From Phenylobacterium parvum (GTDB lineage: Bacteria; Pseudomonadota; Alphaproteobacteria; Caulobacterales; Caulobacteraceae): a stretch of 64,000 nt of DNA. Position numbers and translations under genes: made by a program. Below are positions 1 to 8,258 of this stretch, piece by piece. The notes below the pieces were generated by a model. It did not search any database. It was not told the DNA's origin and saw nothing but the letters and a program-made list of their open reading frames with translations. The stretch spans positions 434,001 through 498,000 of the forward strand of contig NZ_CP029479.1 in NCBI RefSeq assembly GCF_003150835.1, in the 5' to 3' direction. The first letter of the stretch is position 1; every line of letters starts with the position of its first letter.

Positions 1-2600
1 GCGATCCGGCCCCGGGCGATGGCGTCGTCCCAGCCGCTCCCGAAGCGGGCCCGGCGCGCCTTGTGCAGCAGGTCCGGCCGCGGCCAGGGCGCGCGGTCGA
101 AGACCAGCAGGCGCAGGCTGCGGCCGGGCACGTCCACCCCGTCGCGCACCGCGTCCGTGCCGAGGAGGCAGGAATCGAGCTCGGCCCTGAAGATGTCCAC
201 CAGGGCGCCGACCTCCAGGGGGTCGACGTGCTGGGCGTAGAGGGACAGGCCCCGGTCACCCAGGGCGGCGGCGATCTGCTCATGGACGGCGCGGAGCCGG
301 CGGATCGCGGTGAACAGGCCCAGCCCGCCGCCGCCCGCCGCCAGGAACAGCTCCCGCAGGGCGGCCCCGACCTGGCGGGCGTCGTTCTTGTTCACGTCCG
401 TGACCACGAAGGCCCGGGCGCAGGCGGCGTAGTCGAAGGGTGAGGCGAGGCGCAGGTGGGCCGGCGGCGAGGCCAGCCGGCGGCCGCCCGATCTCAGCTC
501 GGCCAGGTCGAAGGGATCCTCTGCGGCGCTGTCCGTCAGGGTGGCGGAGGTCACGAGCACCCCGTGCGCCGGCTCCAGCACGGTGCGGACCAGGGGCTCG
601 GTGGGATCCACCCAGTGACGGCGGAAGGCGGCGTCGGCCAGCCGGCCGTTGATCACCACCCCCTCGAACCAGTCGACGAAGTCCGGATCCTCGCCCGCCA
701 CCTCGGCGTCCAGGGTGGACAGCATGCCGCGCCAGGCGGGCAGGGTCATTCGCGCCCGGCGGTCCAGGCCCCGCAGCACGCCCTCGATCCGGCCCCGTTC
801 GGCGCCGGTAAGGGTCTCGGCGCCCTGGTCCAGCAGGTCCTCCAGCGTCCGCGTCAGGGCCAGCAGGGGGGCCTCGATGTCCGCCAGGGCCGAGGCGACC
901 GCCCGTGCGGCGGCGATGGCCTCCGGAAGGGCCGGGCGAGCGGCGCAGGCGGGCGCCAGGTCGGTGGGCTCGGCGCGGGCCCGAAGCTGGACCGCCATGG
1001 CCGCCAGGAAGGCCTCGACGGGTCCCTGCGGCGCCTCGGGGTCTCCCGAGGACAGCCGGCCGCTCCAGCCTTCGGACGGCAGGCGGCCTGCGGCGTGGAC
1101 CACGTCGTTCAGCGCCTGCCGGGCGGGACCGTCGGCGCCCACCAGGTCGGCCAGCCGCGCTTCCAGCCCGCGGCCCCGGCGGCCGCGCCGCTCGGAGCCC
1201 CGGATCCAGCGCCTCAGCTCGACCGTCTCCTGGCCCGACAGGGCCGTGGAGAAGGCCGCGTCGGCGGCGTCGAACAGGTGATGGCCCTCGTCGAACACCA
1301 CCCGGCGAAGGCGGGTGGTCTCCGGATCGTCGGGCGCGCCGCGACCCGCCCGCGCGCCGTCGAAGGCCGCCTGGGACATGACCAGGGCGTGGTTGGCGAT
1401 GACGATGTCAGCCCGGCGTGAGGCGCGGATGGCCTTCTCGACGAAACAGGTCCGGTAGTGCGCACAGCCGGCGTGGATGCACTCTCCCCGCCGGTCGACC
1501 AGGTTGCCCGCCGCCGCCTGCCCGGCGGGCGGGACGGCGAACAGGCCCGGCAGCCAGGCGGGGAAGTCGCCTCCGGTCATGTCCCCGTCCCGGCTGGTGC
1601 GGATCCAGCGCGCGGTGAGCCCCAGGCCGATCAGGTCCGCCGCGCCCAGCTGGGCGGTGTTCACCAGGTCCTGGAAGTTCAGGAGGCAGAGATAGTTCTC
1701 GCGGCCCTTGCGCACGACGGCCCGGCGCGCCCGCTCGGCCGGGTCGGGAAAGAGGACGGCGCTCTCGCGTTCGATCTGCCGCTGCAGGGCCCGGGTGTAG
1801 GTGGAGATCCACACCGAGGGGCCGTTCGCCTCGGCCCAGAGGGAGGCGGGGGCGAGGTAGCCCAGGGTCTTGCCGATCCCGGTTCCCGCCTCGGCGAGCA
1901 GCATGTTGGGTTCGTTCTCGCGGTCGCGCGGCCGAAAGACGAAGGCGGCCTCGCGGGCGTACTCGGCCTGGGCCGTACGGGCCTCGTCGAGGCCGGCTCG
2001 CTCCAGGAGTTCGCCCAGCCGGCGGACGGCGGCCTCAGGCGAGACCGGGACGCTTCCCGGATCGCCCGGCGGTCCTGGGTCCTCCCACTCCTCCAGCCGG
2101 GCCCAGACGTCGAGGCCCGAGCTGCGGAAGGCGTTGGAGACGGGGCGGGACCGCAGGGCGGCCACCACCGGCTCGCCCCAGGCCCAGCCCCCCCGGGCCA
2201 GGGTCTCGGCCACGGCCAGGGCCTCCTCGCGGGAGGGGGTGGGGGTCTCCGCGAGTTCGTCCAGCAACCTTTCGGCGACCCGGGCGAGGGCGATGGCCAT
2301 GGCCTCGGGACCCAGGGGCTCGGGCTCTCCCAGGGCCAGGGCGAGGCCGGCGGCGGAGGGGGCGGTGAAGGCGCCCGGCCGGACGAAGGCGAAGAGCTCC
2401 AGCACGTCCAGCAGGCGTGGCGAGCGCGGCGGGGCGGCGGCGCCCAGCCGGCGGGCGGTGAGGGCCGCATGGGCCACGAGCAGCCGGTCCTGAGCGAACC
2501 GCTCCCGGGCCTCGGGCGGCGCCAGCCGGACGGCGCCCACGGCGCCGGTGAGGGCGGCCTTGGGGCCCGGCAGGACGACGAGGGCGGGGGGAAGGGTCAC
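1..2600 (-). CDS. DinG/YoaA-type ATP-dependent DNA helicase, C-terminus cut by window edge
   Basis: Superfamily 2 iron-sulfur DNA helicase of the XPD/DinG group, expected to unwind damaged or structured DNA in the cytoplasm. Read from a GTG start at 2600, it has an N-terminal region of about 200 residues, Walker A EAGTGIGKT near residues 237-245, a NYLC cysteine followed by CIHAGC and a further Cys (four likely [4Fe-4S] ligands), the Walker B box DEGHH (DEAH type), and a late LVTSATL motif. The protein runs off the left edge, so about 866 residues are seen and the final motif is missing. It is the last gene of the minus-strand run after emrE (58-base gap). No Shine-Dalgarno is clear at the GTG and the frame stays open upstream, so the start is uncertain. 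The family call is firm; the DinG versus YoaA distinction is not. Confidence 0.85.
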   Translation of the reverse strand, partial: MTLPPALVVLPGPKAALTGAVGAVRLAPPEARERFAQDRLLVAHAALTARRLGAAAPPRSPRLLDVLELFAFVRPGAFTAPSAAGLALALGEPEPLGPEAMAIALARVAERLLDELAETPTPSREEALAVAETLARGGWAWGEPVVAALRSRPVSNAFRSSGLDVWARLEEWEDPGPPGDPGSVPVSPEAAVRRLGELLERAGLDEARTAQAEYAREAAFVFRPRDRENEPNMLLAEAGTGIGKTLGYLAPASLWAEANGPSVWISTYTRALQRQIERESAVLFPDPAERARRAVVRKGRENYLCLLNFQDLVNTAQLGAADLIGLGLTARWIRTSRDGDMTGGDFPAWLPGLFAVPPAGQAAAGNLVDRRGECIHAGCAHYRTCFVEKAIRASRRADIVIANHALVMSQAAFDGARAGRGAPDDPETTRLRRVVFDEGHHLFDAADAAFSTALSGQETVELRRWIRGSERRGRRGRGLEARLADLVGADGPARQALNDVVHAAGRLPSEGWSGRLSSGDPEAPQGPVEAFLAAMAVQLRARAEPTDLAPACAARPALPEAIAAARAVASALADIEAPLLALTRTLEDLLDQGAETLTGAERGRIEGVLRGLDRRARMTLPAWRGMLSTLDAEVAGEDPDFVDWFEGVVINGRLADAAFRRHWVDPTEPLVRTVLEPAHGVLVTSATLTDSAAEDPFDLAELRSGGRRLASPPAHLRLASPFDYAACARAFVVTDVNKNDARQVGAALRELFLAAGGGGLGLFTAIRRLRAVHEQIAAALGDRGLSLYAQHVDPLEVGALVDIFRAELDSCLLGTDAVRDGVDVPGRSLRLLVFDRAPWPRPDLLHKARRARFGSGWDDAIARGRI

Positions 2601-2657
2601 GGGGCCAGACCTAACCCAGGCCGGCGGGAAACGGAACGCGCCGTCGTGCGCCGTGGA

Positions 2658-2987
2658 TCAGGCCTCGGCGCGGGAGAAGAGGCGGATGATCAGAACGCCG
2701 GCCAGGATCAGGGTGATCCCGGCCACGGCGGGAAAGTCCAGCTTCTGGCGGAAGCCGATCCAGCCGATGGCGGTGATGGCCAGGATGCCGACCCCCGACC
2801 AGAGGGCGTAGCCGATCCCCATGGGAATGGTTTTCTGGGCCTGGGACAGGCAGTAGAACGACAGGCCCACGAGGGCGATGGCCCCCGCCGAGGGCAGGGG
2901 ACGGCTGAAGCCCTCGGAAAGCTTCAGCAGGCTGGTGCTGACGATCTCGGTGGCGATCGCTGCGCCCAGCCAGGCGTAGCCGCTCAT
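2658..2987 (-). CDS. emrE: Small multidrug resistance (SMR) efflux protein, EmrE-like
   Basis: Four-helix inner-membrane antiporter that exchanges protons for cationic drugs. At 109 residues it has the usual SMR length. The essential membrane Glu is at residue 14 (AIATEIVST), followed by SEGFSR and the GYALWSGVGI motif containing the conserved Trp, all as in EmrE. The SEGF and WSGVG motifs favour the multidrug (Qac/EmrE) subtype over guanidinium exporters. Its ATG overlaps the tyrC stop by four bases (ATGA), so it is probably translationally coupled to the aromatic amino-acid operon. A functional link to that pathway is not evident. The substrate cannot be told from sequence. Confidence 0.88.
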   Translation of the reverse strand: MSGYAWLGAAIATEIVSTSLLKLSEGFSRPLPSAGAIALVGLSFYCLSQAQKTIPMGIGYALWSGVGILAITAIGWIGFRQKLDFPAVAGITLILAGVLIIRLFSRAEA

Positions 2988-3928
2988 GATCCCGCCGGTC
3001 CGGGAGGCGGCGCTGTGCGGTCGCGCCCGAAGTTGGGTTCGGCGCTTTCCTGGCCGGCGATGATGATCCCCCGGCGGATGTCCCGGGTCCGCGAGAAGAG
3101 CTCGAAGAGCTTGTCCCCCTCGCCCCAGCGGATAGCCCGCGACAGGGCCTGGAGGTCCTCGGTGAACCGGCCCAGGATCTCAAGCACCGCGTCCTTGTTG
3201 GCCAGGAAGATGTCGCGCCACATGGTCGGGTCGGAAGCGGCGATCCGGGTGAAATCGCGGAAACCGCCGGCGGAGTACTTCATCACCTCGGCCTGGGTCA
3301 CCTCTTCCATGTCGGCGGCGGTGCCGACGATGTTGTAGGCGATCAGGTGGGGCAGGTGGCTGGTCACCGCGAGCACAAGGTCATGGTGGGCGGCGTCCAT
3401 CACGTCGACCTGGGCGCCGAGGGCGGTCCAGAAGTCGCTCAGGCGGGCGACGGCTTCCTGGTAGGCAGGGGTTTCGTCTGCATCCGGGGTCAGGATCACC
3501 CAGCGGCCGCGGAACAGTTCGGCAAAGCCTGAGGCGGGTCCGGACTGCTCGGTCCCGGCGATCGGATGTCCGGGGACCAGGTGGATCGAAGCGGGAATCG
3601 CCGTGCGAAGGGCCTCGGCCACGCTGACCTTCACCGATCCGACGTCGGTGACGGTGGCGCCCGGCTTCAGGGCCGGCGCGGCGGCGGCGGCGGCTGGCCC
3701 CATGGCCTGGACGGGCACGGCGAAGACCACGAGGTCGGCGTCCCGGACCGCCTCGGCCACGTCGGCGGTGACGAGGTCGGCATAGCCCAGGGCGGCGATC
3801 TGCTCGCGATGTGCGGCGCTGGCGTCGGCGACGGCCACGGCGCGCACGGCTCCGGCCGCCCGCGCCGCGCGGATCACCGAGGACCCGATCAGGCCGCAGC
3901 CCACCACGGCCAGCTTCGGATAGATCAC
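2984..3928 (-). CDS. tyrC: Prephenate/arogenate dehydrogenase
   Basis: NAD(P)-dependent oxidative decarboxylation of prephenate (or arogenate) towards tyrosine, in the cytoplasm. The 314-residue protein has an N-terminal Rossmann motif GCGLIG at residues 10-15, the GHPIAGTEQSG segment around His121, and SHLPHLIAY near residues 190-198, which are the signature positions of TyrA-type dehydrogenases. No chorismate mutase or ACT domain is fused to it; the mutase is a separate gene two positions upstream. It overlaps hisC by four bases at its start and emrE by four at its end, giving one tightly coupled transcript. Cyclohexadienyl dehydrogenase with dual specificity is a reasonable alternative. 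Confidence 0.92.
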   Translation of the reverse strand: MIYPKLAVVGCGLIGSSVIRAARAAGAVRAVAVADASAAHREQIAALGYADLVTADVAEAVRDADLVVFAVPVQAMGPAAAAAAPALKPGATVTDVGSVKVSVAEALRTAIPASIHLVPGHPIAGTEQSGPASGFAELFRGRWVILTPDADETPAYQEAVARLSDFWTALGAQVDVMDAAHHDLVLAVTSHLPHLIAYNIVGTAADMEEVTQAEVMKYSAGGFRDFTRIAASDPTMWRDIFLANKDAVLEILGRFTEDLQALSRAIRWGEGDKLFELFSRTRDIRRGIIIAGQESAEPNFGRDRTAPPPGPAGS

Positions 3929-5025
3929 GGGCGCGGCCCCATGAAGTCCGCCAGGGCGTCAATCACGGCGCGGTTGTGTTCCTCGAGGCCGATGGTGATG
4001 CGCAGGTGGTCGGGCAGGCCATAGCCGGTCACCCGGCGCGGGATCAGGCCCCGGGCGCTGAGGAAGGCGTCGGCGTCGGCCGCTGTCCTGCCGGGGGTCT
4101 GGGGGAACCGGGCCAGGACGAAGTTGGCGCTTGAGGGGGTGGTCTCCAGTCCCAGCCCGCCAAGCTGCTGGGCCAGCCAGGGCCGCCAGGTGCGGACCAG
4201 CTCGAGGGAGCGCGCCTGGAAATCCTCGTCCGCAAGGGCGGCGATGGCCGCGCGCTGGCCGGGGATCGAGACGTTGAACGGCAGGCGGATGCGGTCGATC
4301 GCCTCGGCCATCTCCGCGGGCATGTATGCCCAGCCCACCCGCAGGGCGGCCAGGCCGTGCAGCTTGGAGAAGGTCCGCGTCATGATGACGTTCGAGGCGT
4401 TGCGGACCAGGTCGACCCCGTCCTCGAAGTCCGGGTCCTCGGCGAATTCGGCGTAGGCCCCGTCCAGGACCAGGACCACGTCGGCAGGGAGGGCGGCGTG
4501 CAGCCGGCGAATCTCCGAGCCGCCGACGACCGTGCCGGTGGGGTTGGCGGGGTTGGCGATCCAGACGACCCGCGTGCGCTCGTCGACGCAGTCGAGGACC
4601 TCGTCGACGTCGATCCGAAGGTCGACCTCGCGGGCCATGCGCACCTCGCCCCCCGCGGCGCGGGTGGCGATGGCGAAGGCGCCGAAGCCGTGCTCGCCCT
4701 GGACGGCGTTGTCGCCTGGCTGGATGAAGGTCTGGCCGATCAGCTGGAAGATCTCGTCCGACCCACAGCCGAAGAGCAGGTTCTCGGGCTCAAGTCCGTA
4801 TCGGGCGCCGATGGCCTCGCGCAGGGCGTTGCAGCGTCCGTCCGGATAGAGGTGCAGCTCGTCGATGGCCGAGGCGAAGGCCTCCCGGGCTGCGGGGCTG
4901 GAGCCGAGGATATTCTCGTTGGCCGACAGCTTCAGCGGGTGCGCTACCCCTTCCACGGCGGCCTTGCCGGGAACGTAGGGCGAGATCTGAAGGATGCCGG
5001 GCTTGGGAAGGGGACGGTCGGTCAT
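3925..5025 (-). CDS. hisC: Histidinol-phosphate / aromatic aminotransferase
   Basis: PLP-dependent class I/II aminotransferase of the HisC family, 366 residues. Visible are the substrate-loop SANEN segment near 34-38, NPANPTGT near 158-165, the PLP-binding Asp/Tyr pair at 188 and 191 (LDGAYAEF), and the Schiff-base lysine Lys221 in RTFSKLHG. Family knowledge: HisC forms histidinol phosphate, and related enzymes also transaminate phenylpyruvate and hydroxyphenylpyruvate. Inference: lying between chorismate mutase and tyrC, this copy probably supplies the aromatic aminotransferase step, perhaps alongside histidine synthesis. It starts 10 bases after the chorismate mutase stop. Confidence 0.9.
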   Translation of the reverse strand: MTDRPLPKPGILQISPYVPGKAAVEGVAHPLKLSANENILGSSPAAREAFASAIDELHLYPDGRCNALREAIGARYGLEPENLLFGCGSDEIFQLIGQTFIQPGDNAVQGEHGFGAFAIATRAAGGEVRMAREVDLRIDVDEVLDCVDERTRVVWIANPANPTGTVVGGSEIRRLHAALPADVVLVLDGAYAEFAEDPDFEDGVDLVRNASNVIMTRTFSKLHGLAALRVGWAYMPAEMAEAIDRIRLPFNVSIPGQRAAIAALADEDFQARSLELVRTWRPWLAQQLGGLGLETTPSSANFVLARFPQTPGRTAADADAFLSARGLIPRRVTGYGLPDHLRITIGLEEHNRAVIDALADFMGPRP

Positions 5026-5034
5026 GGCGAGGCC

Positions 5035-5841
5035 TCAGAGGTCCAGGGGCGCCGAGGCGGCCCCGATTACGCCAGTCAGGCGTCCGGGCGCCCGGGCCAG
5101 GCGCTCGTCGTCCGACTGGTAATAGCCGACGAGCTCGAACAGGCGCAGGCCGCCGGCGTCGGCCATCAGTTCTGCGGCGACCCCGTCCTTGCTGAGGGTC
5201 TCGACCAGCCGGCCCGGCGGGCCGGGGGCGTCGGTGACCCAGTAGGTGCGGTCCCCGCCGGTCGGTCCGATCTCCACCTCGGCGGCGGCCAGGGCTGTCG
5301 GGCGTCCCCAGGCGTTCAGGCAGGGCAGGGCGGCGAAGACCCGCAGGGTCGGTTCGGCAAGCAGGCGGCCCCACCAGGGCGTGCGGGAGTCGAGGGCCAG
5401 GACCGCGACCCCACCCGGGGTGCGGGCGGCGGCGATGGCGTCCTCGGGACGGCTGGCGGTGGCGAAGGGCGGGGCGGCGCCAAACCGCATGCGGGCGGCT
5501 TCACGCACGCCTTCGGGCGTCTGTCCGCCGAAGACGGAGACGTGGTAGGGGCCCTGCCGCGACAGGCTGTCGCTCATCAGTTCGCGCCAGATGCGCACGA
5601 TGAGGCTCGCCGGGGCGGCCTTGCGGGGACGGGCGAGCAGGTTGCGCAGCACCTCGGCCTCGCGCGGGGGGCGCAGGGCGAAACGCCCGCCCTCGCCCGC
5701 CGCCGCCTTGGCCGCCGCCACCTCGCTGGCGAGGGCTGCCCGCTCGTCGATCAGTTCGAGCAGCCGTCGGTCGACCACGTCCAGGCGCGCGCGCACGGCC
5801 TCGAGGGAGCGTGCGGTCGGCTTGGGGTCGGAGGCGTCCAT
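5035..5841 (-). CDS. Chorismate mutase (AroQ type) fused to a degenerate PheA-like C-terminal region
   Basis: Converts chorismate to prephenate, the branch point to Phe and Tyr. From the ATG at 5841 (268 residues) the first 90 or so residues form an AroQ helical domain: RARLDVVDRRLLELIDERAA, then an Arg-rich stretch and a second helix ending IWRELMSDSL. The next about 170 residues resemble a shrunken prephenate-dehydratase or ligand-binding fold (GPYHVSVFGGQTPEG, then RTYWVTDAPGPPG, ACT-like) but I see no convincing TRF catalytic motif. An in-frame ATG at 5880 and an upstream GTG/ATG frame to 5952 also exist; the longest would overlap the acylase gene, so 5841 or 5880 is preferred. First gene of the CM-hisC-tyrC run. 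Confidence 0.82.
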   Translation of the reverse strand: MDASDPKPTARSLEAVRARLDVVDRRLLELIDERAALASEVAAAKAAAGEGGRFALRPPREAEVLRNLLARPRKAAPASLIVRIWRELMSDSLSRQGPYHVSVFGGQTPEGVREAARMRFGAAPPFATASRPEDAIAAARTPGGVAVLALDSRTPWWGRLLAEPTLRVFAALPCLNAWGRPTALAAAEVEIGPTGGDRTYWVTDAPGPPGRLVETLSKDGVAAELMADAGGLRLFELVGYYQSDDERLARAPGRLTGVIGAASAPLDL

Positions 5842-5905
5842 GGAGGTCCCGGGCTCGTGGAGGCTTGGGCGATAGGCCATTGCGTCCGGCGGCGCAACAC
5901 CGCGC

Positions 5906-8143
5906 CTATTGGCCGGGGCGGTAGGTTCGGGCCACATGACCCCGGATCTCATCCGGCCAGAAATAGACGGGTCGCAGGTCGCCGCTCAGGTAGCGGGGCG
6001 CCTGGTCGGTGAAGTGCCTGGAGGCGGGCGAGCTGGAGGCCCCGCCCGCAGTCACGGCCCGGGCCCGCACCCGCGGCCCGAACTCCACCACGGCCACGAA
6101 GCTGTTGCCGCTGGTCCCGTAGAGCCGCTTCTGGCCCTCCGGCCGGCGGGCGCCGAACGAGGCGAGGGCCCCCCAGCGCGCCGAGGGGAAGGGGGCCGCC
6201 AGGCTCGGCGCAGCGTCGCTGAAGGCCTGCTGGATTTCGCCGGTGCGGCGCTGGAAGCGGTTGACCTCGCCCCAGGGAACCCTGCGGCTCCCGAAGTCGG
6301 CCTGCAGGCGGTCGGAGGCTTCCGAGAGGGCCTCGAGCTTGCGGCGCGGCGGGATCCGGCTGGCCATGGCCTCCCATGTGCTCAGCCCCTCCTTCCGGGC
6401 GATCGCCTCGGCCTCGGGCCAGAGCAGGTCACCCCAGAAGACCGCCAGGGTCAGGGCCTCCGACTGGGCCGACCAGCGCCGGTTCCAGCCTCTCAGCAGG
6501 CGGATGTCGTCAGCCAGCTTCAGCCGCAGGGGCTCTGCGCCCGGGGCCGCGTCCCAGGCCGCCTCCAGCCCCGGAAGCAGCTGGTCGAAGGCCGGCAGGC
6601 GCGTGTTGAACGCGCCCTGGGCCAGGCTGTCGAGGGTGAAGGTCTGGCCCGCCTCGAGCAGCTGGACGGCGTTGGCGCCCCGGGGGTTGGGGCCCACCGT
6701 GTCCATGTAGCGGGGGAAGGCCTCGCGCCGCGGGCTTTCCGGCCCGGCCGCGGTCCAGGGCCAGTCATTGGTGTTGTAGACCCATCCGCCCTTCGGGGAC
6801 TTGACCGCAGGCAGTTCGGACAGGGCGTGCAGCCCCTTCCAGTCCGTCGCCGGGTCCGACCCATTCACGGTCCCGGTGTAATCGAAGCGGTTGTCCCGCC
6901 TGGGAACAAACTGGGGGTGCAGGTAGGCGATCACCCCGTCGGCGTCGGCATAGAGGGTGTTGTTCGAGGAATTCCCCTGCAGGGCCGTCGCCTTCATGAA
7001 TTCATCGAAGTTGCGGGCCCGGGTGCGCAGGAAGGACTGGCTGAGGGCCTCCACCGGCCGGTTCATCATGGCGAAGGCGACCCAGCGGTCCCCCGCCTTT
7101 CGGACGACAGGCCCATGGTGGGTGAAGTGCACCCGGAAGGTGCTGCGCACCAGGGCGCCCTGGGGGGTCCGCCAGTCCACGGGGAGGGTCCGGGTGATCA
7201 CCGGCCGCTCCTCTGCGCCATATCGGTAGGTCAGCCTTCCGCCCCGGTTGATCACCTGGACCGAGAACTCGTCCACCGAGTCCACGCCACTGGAGGTGTG
7301 CATCCAGCCGACACGGGGGTTGAAACCTTGGTAGATGAAGAACTGGCCCCAGGTCGCGGCGCCGTAGACGTTGAGGCCGGCGTCCGAGGTCACCTGCTGC
7401 TCGGCCCGGAAGTAGAAGCTGGTGTGCGGGTTGATCAGCAGCAGCGGGCGTCCGCCCCAGGCCCGGGAGGGACCGATGGCGATGCCGTTGGAGCCGCGCG
7501 GCTCCTCAAGGCCGGCGGGCGCCGCGCTGGCCAGCACCCTCGGGCGGTCGGAGTACAACTCGGCGAGGTCGTCGAGGGAGATGCGCTCGATGTCGCCGCC
7601 GATGCTGCCCTCGGAGAAGCTCAGGGCCATCCAGGGCTCGAACCGCGTCAGGACCCGCGGGCGGGTCTGCGGGTGCATGGACAGGTAGTAGTTCAGGCCG
7701 TCCGCCCAGGCGTCCATCAGCTTGCGCAGCCAGGGCGGGCTCTTGGCGTACTGGGCCTTCAATGTTTCCGGGTCCGTGTAGAGGCGGGCCCGCAGGTCCT
7801 GCATCAGGGCGGCCTCGCCCTCGGCCTCGGAGAGCCGTCCCAGGGCGGTGAGGTAGTTGGTTTCAATGCGCGGGAAGTCATCCTCGGCCTGGGCGTAGAT
7901 CATGCCGAAGACGGCGTCCGCATCGGTCTTGCCGCGGATGTGGGCGATCCCCCAGTCGTCCCGGACGATGGTGACCCGCCGGGTCGCCTCGCGCCAGCGC
8001 AGCATCTCCTTGGACGGGGTCGCCGACGCGGTGAGCCGCGTCCCTAGCGGCGGCGTCTCAGCGGCCGCCGCCGCCGGCTGGGCGAGGACCAGGGCGAGGG
8101 CCGGGACGAGGGTCAGGAACAGGCGGCGGAGCATGGCGGACAC
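5906..8143 (-). CDS. Penicillin acylase family (Ntn-hydrolase) secreted amidase
   Basis: Periplasmic N-terminal-nucleophile amidohydrolase; the family cleaves penicillin, acyl-homoserine lactones or related acyl amides after autocatalytic removal of a linker. The 745-residue precursor has a signal peptide (positive MLRRLF, hydrophobic core, AQPAAAAAET cleavage region), an alpha-chain, a spacer, and the mature beta-chain starting at Ser218 in the RGSNG motif. INPHTSF follows near 237-243, as in AHL acylases of the PvdQ/QuiP/aculeacin group. Exact substrate is unknown; quorum quenching or N-acyl amino acid cleavage are guesses. The start could be the second Met (MLRR, 8134). Divergent from the monooxygenase at 8259 with a 115-base gap. 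Confidence 0.88.
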   Translation of the reverse strand: MSAMLRRLFLTLVPALALVLAQPAAAAAETPPLGTRLTASATPSKEMLRWREATRRVTIVRDDWGIAHIRGKTDADAVFGMIYAQAEDDFPRIETNYLTALGRLSEAEGEAALMQDLRARLYTDPETLKAQYAKSPPWLRKLMDAWADGLNYYLSMHPQTRPRVLTRFEPWMALSFSEGSIGGDIERISLDDLAELYSDRPRVLASAAPAGLEEPRGSNGIAIGPSRAWGGRPLLLINPHTSFYFRAEQQVTSDAGLNVYGAATWGQFFIYQGFNPRVGWMHTSSGVDSVDEFSVQVINRGGRLTYRYGAEERPVITRTLPVDWRTPQGALVRSTFRVHFTHHGPVVRKAGDRWVAFAMMNRPVEALSQSFLRTRARNFDEFMKATALQGNSSNNTLYADADGVIAYLHPQFVPRRDNRFDYTGTVNGSDPATDWKGLHALSELPAVKSPKGGWVYNTNDWPWTAAGPESPRREAFPRYMDTVGPNPRGANAVQLLEAGQTFTLDSLAQGAFNTRLPAFDQLLPGLEAAWDAAPGAEPLRLKLADDIRLLRGWNRRWSAQSEALTLAVFWGDLLWPEAEAIARKEGLSTWEAMASRIPPRRKLEALSEASDRLQADFGSRRVPWGEVNRFQRRTGEIQQAFSDAAPSLAAPFPSARWGALASFGARRPEGQKRLYGTSGNSFVAVVEFGPRVRARAVTAGGASSSPASRHFTDQAPRYLSGDLRPVYFWPDEIRGHVARTYRPGQ

Positions 8144-8258
8144 CTCAGGGAAGCAGGGGCGAGGCTAGGACCCGGGCCGCCGGGCGGCAAGACGCTTGCG
8201 CCCGTCCCGCGCCGCCGTCATGACAGGCGCGCCGCAAGGTGCATATCCGGGGAACCAA

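Noticed and set aside
1458..3338. Long open plus-strand frame across helicase and emrE (about 626 codons)
   Set aside because: Low-complexity, Gly/Gln-rich, crosses several genes on the other strand, and lacks a ribosome site. Helicase motifs on the minus strand are unmistakable.
5909..8047. Very long open frame on the plus strand opposite the acylase gene (about 712 codons)
   Set aside because: Composition is Gly/Arg/Pro-rich without any domain, and the minus strand encodes a clear acylase with signal peptide and motifs. Long antisense frames are expected at this GC content.
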